64,000 nucleotides of DNA from Volutella citrinella (taxonomy: Eukaryota > Ascomycota > Sordariomycetes > Hypocreales > Nectriaceae), in the NCBI GenBank assembly GCA_034401135.1, contig JAWZSP010000003.1, positions 4,588,001-4,652,000 of the forward strand. Direction: 5' to 3'. A model generated the notes under the pieces. It was not told the DNA's origin and searched no databases. It worked only from the letters and a program-made list of their open reading frames with translations. This document shows positions 11,740 through 22,819 of this stretch, in pieces (positions within the stretch are counted from its first letter, which is position 1; each line of letters opens with the position of its first letter). The position numbers were made by a program, and so were the translations under genes.

Positions 11740-13375
11740 CTACGCAACCCGCTCTTCATGGACGGCTATGGTCGACTTGTTGTCCACATCTGCGCCCTTG
11801 AGACCGTCATCACCATCCACGGGGATAGTCGTGTGCTTAAACTTCCTCACCGGCACCCCACTATTGAACAAGACATTGATCTCCTCCAGGCTCTTCCCCG
11901 TGCACTCGGGAATGCAGAAGAAGCAAAACACGACGGAGAGGGCTGCCAGGCTGCCAAAAATGAAGCCAACTCTGGGCCCAAGCCCGGCATAAGGCTTATT
12001 CAAGAGATACGGCAGGCCAAATGTGTTGGCAGCTTGAGTCGTGATGGCCCACAGAGATCCAGTGGCGTATGTCAGGTCACGGACTTCGGGCGCAGGCAGC
12101 TCAGCGGTGATGGTGTGAGACAATTGTCCCCAGGCCGCGCAGTATCCCATTCCAAAGATCATCATCATGGCAATGATTCCGCTGCTGGTAGCACGAGTCG
12201 AGGGCTGAACCATGCCCAAGCCTCCCATGATGAGCAATGCGGTCGCTTGGATAGAAGCACCACCAAGAAGCAGGGGCCGTCGCCCAATGGTGTCGACGAG
12301 AAGCAAGGTGACAAACGAAATGACGAGGATGATGAGGGAGTTGACCACGCTGAGGATGAATGGGTTGACCGTTCCAATAGACTTGTAGAAGACGGTTCCG
12401 TACATAGATGAGAATGCATTTCCCGTCCCGTGTAGGAAGAAGTTGGTGGCCAGGACGATGCCGGTTCTTTTGACGTGCTTGGGAGACCAGATTTGTAACC
12501 ATCGCTTGAAGTAACTCTGCTCATGGACACGATTTGCCTGTGGCTCACACGCGGCGCGGATGGTGTTTAATTCTTGGTGGATCTCGTCTTGGGTGAATTT
12601 GCCCTGACGCAGTATGGTGAGTGAATCGAGAGCCTCATCATATCGCCCGCGCATGGCAAGCCAACGGGGCGATTCCGGCATGAAGAAGGTACATGCAAGG
12701 ACAATGCTAGGAATACAGTAGAAGAGGCCGATCGGGAGCAGATAGCTGGTTTTGCTGGCAATGTTGCTCGTTCCGTAGCAGATGATGGACATGATGAGCA
12801 TCCCAAGGAGTAGAGCCGTATTATATGAGGCGACCATGGCTCCCCGCGCCTGTAGGGGTGTAATTTCAGCCTGGTATAATGGGATAACGGCTAGTTCCAT
12901 GCCAATGTACAGATAGTTGAGCGCACGGCCTGCCATCATTTGGTCTCGGTTCTGGGAAGTGATGAGGATGGTCGTGCAGACGATGGTCCAGACGCACATG
13001 AACCTAACGGTAAATCGACGACCAAACTTGTCTGTTAGGGCATTTCCAAGAGCAACACCTATGGGTAGTTCCAAATGCATTAGCCAGAGCAAATGAGATG
13101 TATTCTGACAGGATAGTAGGCGGCATACCAACTGCGAAGCCGACAATGGAGAAGCCGTTGAAGAAGGACAGCCACTGTGTCTCGATGACTGTCTTGCCGT
13201 TCGGCTGCTTTGTGCCAAACTGGGCGATGAAATAGTCCATGGCTTGGATGTTGTTGAAAGAGGCGCCCTCGAAGCCAAAGTTGAACTGCGACAGGGCGAG
13301 GATGGCAGCGGTGAAGGCGAGCTTGCCGTTGAACAAGTCCTTGAAACGGACTGCCTTGGTCTTGGAAGCCGACAT
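11740..13375 (-). CDS. MFS sugar-type transporter
   Basis: Two exons, 13375-13129 and 13058-11740, encode 521 residues. The ATG at 13375 opens MSASKTKAVRFKDLFNGK; a GT-AG intron joins VGFAVG to VALGNALTDKFGRRF, the loop 2-3 signature of the sugar porter family. Other family landmarks are PESPRWLAMRGRYDEAL after TM6, DTIGRRPLLLGGA in loop 8-9 and PECTGKSLEEINVLF after TM12. Twelve membrane helices can be traced, so it is a plasma-membrane facilitator or proton symporter for a sugar or related compound. It resembles the general hexose/disaccharide group (lactose or maltose permease-like), but the exact substrate cannot be read. It is divergent from the sulfatase at 14259 across 883 bp that carry repeated motifs. 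Confidence 0.87.
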
Positions 13376-13584
13376 GATGGGAAAATATGGGAGTCTGTAA
13401 CGGTTCAAGGTGCTTAAGCTGGCTGGCTGGTTGACTGACTGGCTGGGTGAGATTTGTTTCTCGACGTCGCGAGACGCAGATATTTAATGTTCCTCGAGGA
13501 GTCGAGACCTGGATTGAGTCGGCGGCGCTTGTTTGGGTTGGGCCTACTTGCCCCAGGCCCCATAGCGACGTATGACTCCAGCTG

Positions 13585-13626
13585 GATTCTCCACGGGGCA
13601 GTCGTTTCCCCAGATTCTCCACGGGG
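13585..13626. repeat. Direct repeat GATTCTCCACGGGG x2
   Basis: The 14-mer occurs at 13585-13598 and 13613-13626, 28 bp apart start to start. The core TTCTCCACGGGG recurs inverted at 25714-25725, upstream of the GH3 beta-glucosidase. Likely protein-binding sites; the binding protein is not known. Confidence 0.7.
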
Positions 13627-13755
13627 TTCGCCTTTCCTAATTGTATCCGTTCATTGTCAGAAGATGTCGGCTACAAGCCAGTCCCGACTTGCGGGGAAAA
13701 ACGACGAAAGTCATGAGGACGACTCTGCACATTCTCCACTTCTTACTCCGTCCAT

Positions 13756-13918
13756 CCGCCCGTCTATCCGTTGAAGATTAGCTCATGATCAGTTGCTATG
13801 CCGGATCTAGGATAGTCGTCAAGCCCCACCACAATCCGTCCATATCGCGCGATTGGTGTGGTGTGGGGATGGTTACCACTAGCTTGGATCAAAGTCCGTC
13901 GACCCGCCCGTCTATCCG
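13756..13918. repeat. Direct repeat CCGCCCGTCTATCCG x2
   Basis: Exact 15-mer at 13756-13770 and 13904-13918, 148 bp apart start to start, within the divergent transporter/sulfatase promoter. It contains CCG triplets at both ends. Either a regulatory element or a small local duplication. Confidence 0.65.
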
Positions 13919-14258
13919 ATCGACTTGGGTCTCCTCGTTCCTAATGTGGCATCTCCAGCCGTCACCAGCCTCCCACTGTTGAGACCACCATCCAATATCC
14001 TTGCTCCATAATGTCCGTTCATCCATCCGATCATCCGTTTCCACTGTCCTTTCTTGCGTCGCTGCCCATTGGCTCAGCTATCCGTTCGACTCCAGCCGAC
14101 ACCGGACTCGTGTTATAACATCCGTCGCCTAGTGATAGATAATTTGCTGCCTTGCCTCAGTCTCAAGTCTGACCCTCATTCCTATTCGCGCCACTAGCCA
14201 ACGCCTCCTGCGCTCTCCCCAACGTATTCTTTGCTGTTAAGCATCAGAAGCCAGCATC

Positions 14259-16047
<1,789 letters not shown>

Positions 16048-16211
16048 TACGAGTTTGTCAATAGATGAACTTTCGAGGCGTTACCACCCAGCCTTGTCTT
16101 CCGGGCCCGGCAATTCACCTTGCATCAATCACAAACAGTCATACTGAGCCTGAGGTTCATCATGTAACGGGGTTTGTGTATGAACCTTCCAGTCTTGCGA
16201 GCAATCGGCCA

Positions 16212-16937
16212 CTAAATGCCGCACATTGCCAGGACAATGTCATCTGCTGCTGTTTCAGCATTCACGTCGCCGACATAGCCAAGCTTTCCCTGTCCCACGG
16301 GCGCCAATATGACAGCCGTCTCCTTCAAGGTTCCTGAATTGGGGTTTTCCTCCGGATCCGGGAGAAACAAGGAGTGGCTTGGATCAACATCCTTTAGCAT
16401 AACAGCCTTCTGGCTGTAACGGTCCTGCATCTTGCCCATCGAATCGACGCTCGGGAAGTCCTTGTTCAGGATATGATCCGTTCGGTAATACGAGCCCATG
16501 TCCCAAGGTAAATCAACCTGGCTGAAAAAGGGCTTCACATTGTCAGGCCGCATGAAGCCTGAGAAATGGCCCATGAGGACGGCAGTGCCTCCCTGGCGCA
16601 CGTAGCTTGCCACCTGGTTCCACACTTCCGTATTGCCAGGCTCAGTCAGGGCCTGGTCTGTAATGAGAACAGCCTTGGGTGGTTGCGCGCTGGTGAGGAG
16701 GCGAATGGCCGGCGCGGCTGTCTTTGCGCGCTGGATGTTTGCTCTGTCGGAAAGCTGGCCGAGCAGGCGAGTGTACATCTCGTCAAAGAAGTCCAAGTGG
16801 GCGAGGGAAAGAAGGAGAACGGTGGGCTTTGAATCCATTTTTGGCTGATTGTCTCTTGTCCGTGTCGTCGAACTTATTGGCGATGGTGTAGGCATTAAGG
16901 TTTGGGGATCAAGTGACGCAAAGAAGGAATTGGACAT
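16212..16937 (-). CDS. Hypothetical protein with a class I glutamine-amidotransferase-like fold
   Basis: Single leftward exon of 241 codons; a start at 16838 (MDSKPTVLLL, 208 residues) is also possible and better matches where the folded part begins. The pattern suggests an alpha/beta Rossmann-like protein: strand PTVLLLSLA, strand KAVLITDQAL, then YVRQGGTAVLMGHFSG and a terminal GQGKLGYVGDVNAE. This resembles ThuA/GATase1-like proteins in outline, but no catalytic Cys nucleophile elbow is visible, so enzymatic activity is doubtful. No signal or membrane helix. It lies tail-to-tail with the sulfatase, 164 bp between stops. I recognise the fold type only loosely. Confidence 0.6.
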   Translation of the reverse strand: MSNSFFASLDPQTLMPTPSPISSTTRTRDNQPKMDSKPTVLLLSLAHLDFFDEMYTRLLGQLSDRANIQRAKTAAPAIRLLTSAQPPKAVLITDQALTEPGNTEVWNQVASYVRQGGTAVLMGHFSGFMRPDNVKPFFSQVDLPWDMGSYYRTDHILNKDFPSVDSMGKMQDRYSQKAVMLKDVDPSHSLFLPDPEENPNSGTLKETAVILAPVGQGKLGYVGDVNAETAADDIVLAMCGI

Positions 16938-17160
16938 GTCTTAGAGCCCCCACCACAAAACCGTGCGGATGCGAGAAAATTGCTGCCATTTCGCACGGTA
17001 GGGTGATCAAGGTTTGGGCAGGAGCCATGACTTCCGCTTCCTCTAAATACATCTTTGCACGTTCAATAACCTCTCATTCCCTTCCTGTCTGCCCCATTCG
17101 TCCGACACTGTCTCATGGCTCAACCAGGGCTTCTAGGTCCGTCCGGCTAAAGTCGGGGCA

Positions 17161-17913
17161 ATGTGGGCGATCTGGGACTTGGATTCGATGACCCGCCAGC
17201 ACAGAATTACGAAGCCGAAGTTTCCTTATTGCTGGGCTCTTTCATACGACGGGCAGCGACTGGCTGTGGCATCCTGGCCTGGAGAGGGTTACAGCTGGTA
17301 TAAGCCATTTCCAGTGGAGGTGTGGGATCTGGAATCGAATAGTGTGATTAAGCAGTCACATATTCCAGACTCACACTCCATAGACATGGCCACTGGCCCA
17401 TATGACACGATTATACTGGCCCTAGGCCCGTAGGAAGCAATCGGAGTTGGGTCGAAGAGATTACTGGGCGGTCGTGAAATCAGGAATCTCTCGACTGGCC
17501 AGTGCCTCGGTATGGTTCTCTCGGTGCATAACATGTCCTTTTTGCCAGGCAGGAGGCGCTTTATGGTGATTGAGGACAATTGGTCAGGTTGGGTATGGGA
17601 CATCAAATCAGGCCAGTGTGTGCAGAGGTGGCCAGGCCTTGAGCATTGGCCATTTTGGCCTTGTCTCAACTTGCATCCGAGCATGCTGGAATTGGATCTC
17701 TTATGTGCAGAGAATCCTGAATCCCAACTCAAGGATATTCCACTGAGGGAATTTTCAAAGAGTACGGACGGTAACTGGACATTGAGGAATAACCAAAGAC
17801 TGCTGTGGCTTCATCCAGACTTTCAGACCAGGGAGACCAGTATGGTCATGACTGATTCTGCCATCATTATTGGTTCTGAGATGGGAAGAGTTATTGTTAT
17901 TAGATTTAAATAG
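17161..17913 (+). pseudogene. WD40-repeat remnant, interrupted by a stop
   Basis: One reading frame from about 17161 to 17913 encodes WD40-like blades (VEVWDLESNSVIKQSHIP, later SGWVWDIKSGQCVQRW), but an in-frame TAG at 17431-17433 splits it after ALGP. The frame is otherwise the same on both sides and resumes with IRNLSTGQCLGMV, a normal blade ending. No convincing start, no N-terminal domain and no obvious intron that would remove the stop. Such C-terminal WD40 runs in fungi often belong to NACHT-WD40 proteins, so this may be the tail of a lost STAND gene. A TAG arising from CAG would be a C-to-T change, which repeat-induced mutation could cause, but that is speculation. Confidence 0.6.
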
Positions 17914-18462
17914 TTTATGGTTGCCCAATTGAACTATTTGCGCGTGTATATTTATTTTGTCGCATGTGTAGTGTCAACGGTATTACGAACTTGTTGGGCG
18001 ACGACGGCGATGGACCGGTAGTGGAGGACTAGGCCAGGCATCCCTGCATATGCGCACCCAGTCGTGCATTTCAGCTGGACATTGTGGCTTGAGGATCCCG
18101 GCATCTCTGAAAATGCCTCTATTCTGTCGGGTTTCGCAGCTACATTCGCCTGTGTCCGTATCACTGAGTAACATGGCGGGTTACTGTCAGAAGTGATAGT
18201 GTAACTAATAAAACAAACCGCACGTCTATCAACACTCAAGGCGAGTTGCTCTATTTCTCAAAGCGCCGGGTTGTCGAGTCAGCTGCAATGGCTACCGCCA
18301 CACAGCCTTGTTGGCGTTACACGAGCCTTGGCAACAACATATCAGCTGGAAGTCCCCTCTCCATGGCCCGCGCAAATCTCTGCTCTCTTTCTTTCTGACT
18401 TTCTCTCTTTTCTGTCTTCTACAACCCACCATATTCAAGGCACGCCAGCACGCCTTCTTACC
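17914..18462. other. Intergenic region, 549 bp
   Basis: Contains the end of the WD40 remnant and the promoter/leader of the next membrane protein, with a T/C-rich stretch at about 18375-18430 just ahead of the ATG at 18463. No gene supported. Confidence 0.5.
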
Positions 18463-20430
18463 ATGGGCTCGTGTGTCTCGTGTTGTAAAACAGGGTGCCA
18501 GTTCGCACGCAACAAAGAACTTGAGCCATATGGCGACGTTGGCGGCCCTGGGGTGCGTCCTTTCAAGTTCATCTCCCCATCCTGTGGCGACGGCAGTTAT
18601 CCGGGCCAAAGGAAGACTTCTAGCGACATCTAAATACGTGCTAATGGTACGATAGGTACTCGCGGGCTTCATAGGAACTGCGCTACTTACGACCGCGCTC
18701 GTGCTTGGTTATTACTTGTTTATATTCAACCCAAACGATGACCCGTTCGCAGGCTCAGGTTCCAGGGAACATCGACCAAACCCTATTGATATGGTCTTCT
18801 TGAACATGTTTCGATTCTGGATTCCAGCCAACCGGCGGTTCGCAATGGTGGAAAGTCGTTGGGGCGGTATAATCCTGGATGCAAGTAGTCCTTCCGAATT
18901 GTTGCTTCGTTCAAGTTACTCATTGGCCCTTAGGCAATCCTTCAGATGTGCGATGTCCAGATAATCACTGGCTTGGGAATTCTACTTGCCGGTTTCATTG
19001 ATCTGCGCCTCGGGATCTCAGCTTACCATTTCGAACTCATTGCGCATGTTGCGTGGTTTTCCCACATCACACACATGGGCGGCCTGGTAATTCTGCGGGA
19101 AAGATTGTCTCAAGACCCAGCCGGGAAGTTCATCCGACTGACACTCATGGCCTTTATCGGACTGATGATTATCGTCGCCCTGGCACCAACATTGTTCTTC
19201 AATTGGACCTCGGATGACTCGTCCTTGGAGGGTGAGGGACGGACCCCAGCTCTTCCTGGGTCGGCCGCCATTTGCTTCTACGATCGCCAGCTGGCCTTGA
19301 AATGGACAAAGGAGTATTCTCCACTCAGACTCGAACATACTTGGTCTTTCAGTTCTGCGTCGACGGCCATGGGTCTCACAGCCGTGACTCTGGTGACCAA
19401 GATGGTCAAAGTGACTCAACGGTTTGGAAGCTGGGCCCAAACCTCGCGATCAGCCTGCAGTGGAGTTTTCCAGCGGTTTATCCAGTTCATATCCCGGCCG
19501 CCGTCACCGGTCAGTACAGTTGACGCATTGGCAATCCGCGGTCTTATTCTGATGCTCGTGTCGTGCCTCCACACCTTCCGCCTGTATTGCGATTTCGTTT
19601 CATCGACATGGGCCGAGGTCTACTGGTTACTGTTTTCAGCAACCTGGGGCATGATTAAACTCTTTCAGTTTCGGGCGTCAGCTAAAGTCGATGAGAATAC
19701 TTGGGCTTTTGGGCAAGTGCTTCCCGTGATTCTGCTTGCGGGAACGTTTGTTACTGCCGGAAGTAGCATATGTATGCTCGTTATCGAATCCAGGGAGTCA
19801 GAACCAGAAACCTTGTCAGGCATCGACAGCACAAGCTCGGATGATGGCCCTGCAGATGTGGAGCACGGGTGCCCCCCCGCTACTGAAGATCTGCCCGATT
19901 TCGCAAATTATCTGCTTCAGATGCGCCACTACACGCATAGAGAGTGTTCCTGGATGCTTCCAGTTATTGCAGCCACAATTTTAGAGGCCATTGGGGTTAC
20001 TGTGAGGGTGTTCATGCTTTTGTCTGGCGGGAATCTCGATTTTGGCCCCGCGATTTGTCAAGCTCTTGCCCTCTACCTCCTCTTCTTGTTTCCGGGAACT
20101 TGCTTCTCTATCATCCTCGCCAGTATGACTGAAGAAGTCCTCACCAAGCGAATTTGGCCCTTTGCTCCCTGGTTACTGGCCATCGCAAAAGTTGCTGTAG
20201 CAGGGGGTATCCTTGCTTCACTGACGCTCGATGTGTTCTCAAACTCGGAAGGCCCTTGGTTGAATTTTCTAAACGAGTTTGACAAATTATTTATTTGGTT
20301 TGTAACAGCTCTCATAGGTATCTTTTTTTGTCTCTTAGCTTTCGTTCTTGTTCGTTGCGCAACCCGGGCAACCCAGGCGGCTCGGCTCAGTAATTTCCCA
20401 GATGTTCAAGAGATGCTTTCGAGACCCTAG
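18463..20430 (+). CDS. Polytopic integral membrane protein, fungus-specific, with a GC-AG intron
   Basis: Exons 18463-18552, 18656-18880 and 18934-20430 encode 603 residues. The short Cys-rich N-terminus (MGSCVSCCKTGC) could be lipid-modified; then comes EPYGDVGGPG, joined to VLAGFIGTALLTTALVLGYY, the first membrane helix, and later DVQIITGLGILLAGFIDL. This layout is that of large uncharacterised membrane-protein families common in Sordariomycete genomes. About nine to ten helices are predicted, with an acidic loop at residues near 400-430. The second intron has donor GAT|GCAAGT at 18881; all nearby GT donors are in the wrong phase. Function unknown, and no catalytic motif is seen. It faces the DHA1 exporter tail-to-tail, 38 bp between stops. 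Confidence 0.78.
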
Positions 20431-20468
20431 CGAACGCATGACTGTTGACCAAAACGACTCTCTACATA

Positions 20469-22076
20469 TTAAGTAATCTGAAACTTGGAATTTGTCCTCA
20501 ACCTTTCGCCGTATTTGTATGACATGACAATCATCCCCATCATGGCTAGCGATATCCCTGCGAGCAGCGAGTTGCCGCCTCCTTGGTCAAGCGCCTTGTA
20601 CATTCTAGGTCCGGCAAGAGGCAGAAGTGCACCACCAACACTTCGGAGAACGGTATTTGCTGCGGTGGCGCTGGCAGCATAGGCGGGAAAAGCATCGACG
20701 AGATAGGTTCCCACGGACGAGAACACAGTGATCATACCGAAGCCGATGAGCACGGTCCCTATGATGGGCACAAACCAGAAAACCCGGAACTGAGCCGTCC
20801 AGCCGTAGATGAGAAGTCCTATGGGGATAGTCGCACCGCCAGGGATCATCAGAGGAAGGCGATATTCCGGTTTCATCTCACCACCTCTGGCAAGCCTTCC
20901 AACAATGGCATCGGAGACGGCACCGAAGACGAGGAGGCCAAAGATCTGGCCGCATCCAAAGCCGAGATAAACGAGGCCTACGTTTGTGACTATGCCATAG
21001 CGAGTTTTGAAGACCTCCGTCGTGGTGGTGAAGAGGAGGTAGAGCGTTCCGTAGGCGACAGCAGTCAGAAGGGATAGGCCCATGACAATCGGTGACAGGA
21101 AGAGAAGCTTGACCGGGCGGGACAGGCTCTGACGGATGACTTTCCAGTTCGATGAGTCGCTTTTCTTTTTAGATTGTTGGTCGGGCCTTGGATGGTCCTT
21201 GTTGGCTTTTAACATCCTCTTCTTCAGGATGGTTCCGTGATGGGTTTCGCTCTGGATGAAGAAGCAGACGGTCAAAACCACACCGGCCTGTATATGAAGT
21301 TAGAAAGAAGTCATGGAGTATTCACCGGATTCTTGGAGCCCACCATGATAACCAAAAGCCACAGGTTCCATCTCCAGCCAAGTCCTCTTGTCACATAGGC
21401 ACCAACGGCAGGCCCTAAACAAGGGCCCAGTAGGACTGGCATGTTCCACGCAGCCATCGCCCTTCCTCTCTCTTGCTGTCTAAAGCAGTCTGCTACAGTT
21501 GCAGGCCCAACGGTCAATGGACAGGCACCAACAAGCCCCGTGAGGAATCGAAACGCAATCAGCATGCCGATGTTGGTCGATAGGGCACATGCAATGTTGG
21601 TTATTAGAAACAGCAACGTGCAGGTGTGGTACACGATCAGACGCCCGTATAGCTCACTGAGGGGCGCAATGACGAGGGGCCCGAAAGCGTAGCCTAGGAG
21701 ATAGATCGAGACGGTAAAGGAGCCAATGTCTCGATTTGTTTCGCCCAGTTGCTGCATTATTTGATCGGTCGCTGGCGCAAGCATAGAAGACGCAAAGGGC
21801 CTGTAAAAGATTCAGGAACTCGTTAGCAATCGATCCCTAGATAAACTGCAGATGACAAGTTGAAGTGATAACCCACGTGAGTAGTGTAAGTATCGAAACG
21901 GCCATGGTGTTGATCCATTTCTTCGAGTTTGGCCAGTTCAACGGCATGTCCGGGTCATCGGGGCCGTTCCAATCCAACACAACATCATTCCCCGTGTCCT
22001 GGCTGGCAGAAGACGAAACTTCTTTTGATTCGGCAGGGGGAGCAGTGTTGCTCTCGAGATCCGGTTCGTTGGCCAT
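20469..22076 (-). CDS. MFS exporter, DHA1 (TPO1/FLR1-like) type
   Basis: Exons 22076-21877, 21800-21344 and 21287-20469 give 491 residues. The N-terminus carries DWNGPDDPDMPLNWPNSKKW, the hallmark of fungal DHA1 drug:proton antiporters, followed by SSMLAPATDQI and GPLVIAPLSELYGRLIVYH (loop 2-3 signature). The antiporter motif region is seen as VLLGPCLGPAVGAYVTRGLGWRWNLW. Twelve helices are present, with a basic central loop (KKRMLKANKDHPRPDQQSKKK). It should export small organic compounds across the plasma membrane. Two copies of TCGGGGAGCCTCC sit about 260 and 327 bp upstream of its ATG, shared with the beta-glucosidase promoter, which suggests the exporter is co-regulated with the sugar block. 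Confidence 0.88.
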
Positions 22077-22819
22077 GATTGCGAAGATGGCAGCGAGAGA
22101 GAGGCAGATGTGGCTGTTGTTGCTGCGGCCACTGCTGCAGCCGATATTAAGGCGTGAGGGGTGAATTAAAGAGCAGTCTCAAGTCATCAAAGATCCTGTC
22201 GTCGCAGTCATATGGTGATATAACGAGAGAAAACTGGTCGATTCGTAATCAAGGTATGATTTCGAGCTCCATCGTCGAAGATCGAATTTCTTCAACCGAA
22301 AGGACCTCGGGGACCGCCGATCATACCACGGAGCGTCGGGGAGCCTCCGCGATAACGGGGGCGAACAGATGGTGTGGGGGGGTCGAGGACGGGGTTAACG
22401 GCTCGGGGAGCCTCCGATGTGACCGCTACGGAGTTACCGCCGGAACGCTAACGACGACTACCGGGTGAACCATGAAATTCTTACTCATGGACAGCCACAA
22501 GACGACACAAATTTGTTTGTTGGCACAGCGCGAACAATAGAGCTTGGACATAGACTGACTTGACAGTAGTTACTCCGAGTAATGTAGTGGGGATCATGGC
22601 GTGGTTGAGATATTGGGGATGACTATCAGGCTGTATGCTACATGAGCTTTTCTAATTATTTTCCACGGTGAGGCGACAAGAGATACTCAGAGCACGCTAT
22701 AGATCTCATAACGGGTTGCTTCTAGTTGAGCGTGATGGTTGCAAGAAGTACAATATGTATCTAGCGATCTATCCTTTGCAAAATTCCAAGTCTTAGTTGC
22801 TAATTCAATGCTAGGGCAA
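22077..22819. other. Intergenic region with regulatory motif cluster, 743 bp
   Basis: Promoter of the DHA1 exporter and 3' flank of the beta-glucosidase. The segment 22290-22460 is rich in CGG/CCG words, including two exact copies of TCGGGGAGCCTCC. The rest (22480-22819) is AT-richer with no recognised gene. Confidence 0.55.
22336..22415. promoter_or_regulatory. Two copies of TCGGGGAGCCTCC (candidate Zn2Cys6 sites)
   Basis: Exact 13-mers at 22336-22348 and 22403-22415. Each reads CGG-N7-CCG when the next base is included, a form compatible with an inverted zinc-cluster site. The same 13-mer occurs at 25780-25792 upstream of the GH3 gene. Confidence 0.68.

Larger units (their letters stand above)
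13376..14258. promoter_or_regulatory. Divergent MFS/sulfatase promoter with repeated motifs
   Basis: 883 bp between two divergent starts. It is unusually rich in short repeats: a GGCT/GACT run at about 13418-13445 in the transporter leader, a 14-mer repeated at 13585 and 13613, a 15-mer repeated at 13756 and 13904, and many TCCG words (for example around 14010-14040 and 14080). This density of CCG/CGG is what a promoter bound by zinc-cluster regulators could look like. No coding gene inside. Confidence 0.6.

Noticed and set aside
11758..12411. 217-codon plus-strand frame antisense to the sugar MFS gene
   Set aside because: It is the mirror of a clearly conserved MFS coding exon.
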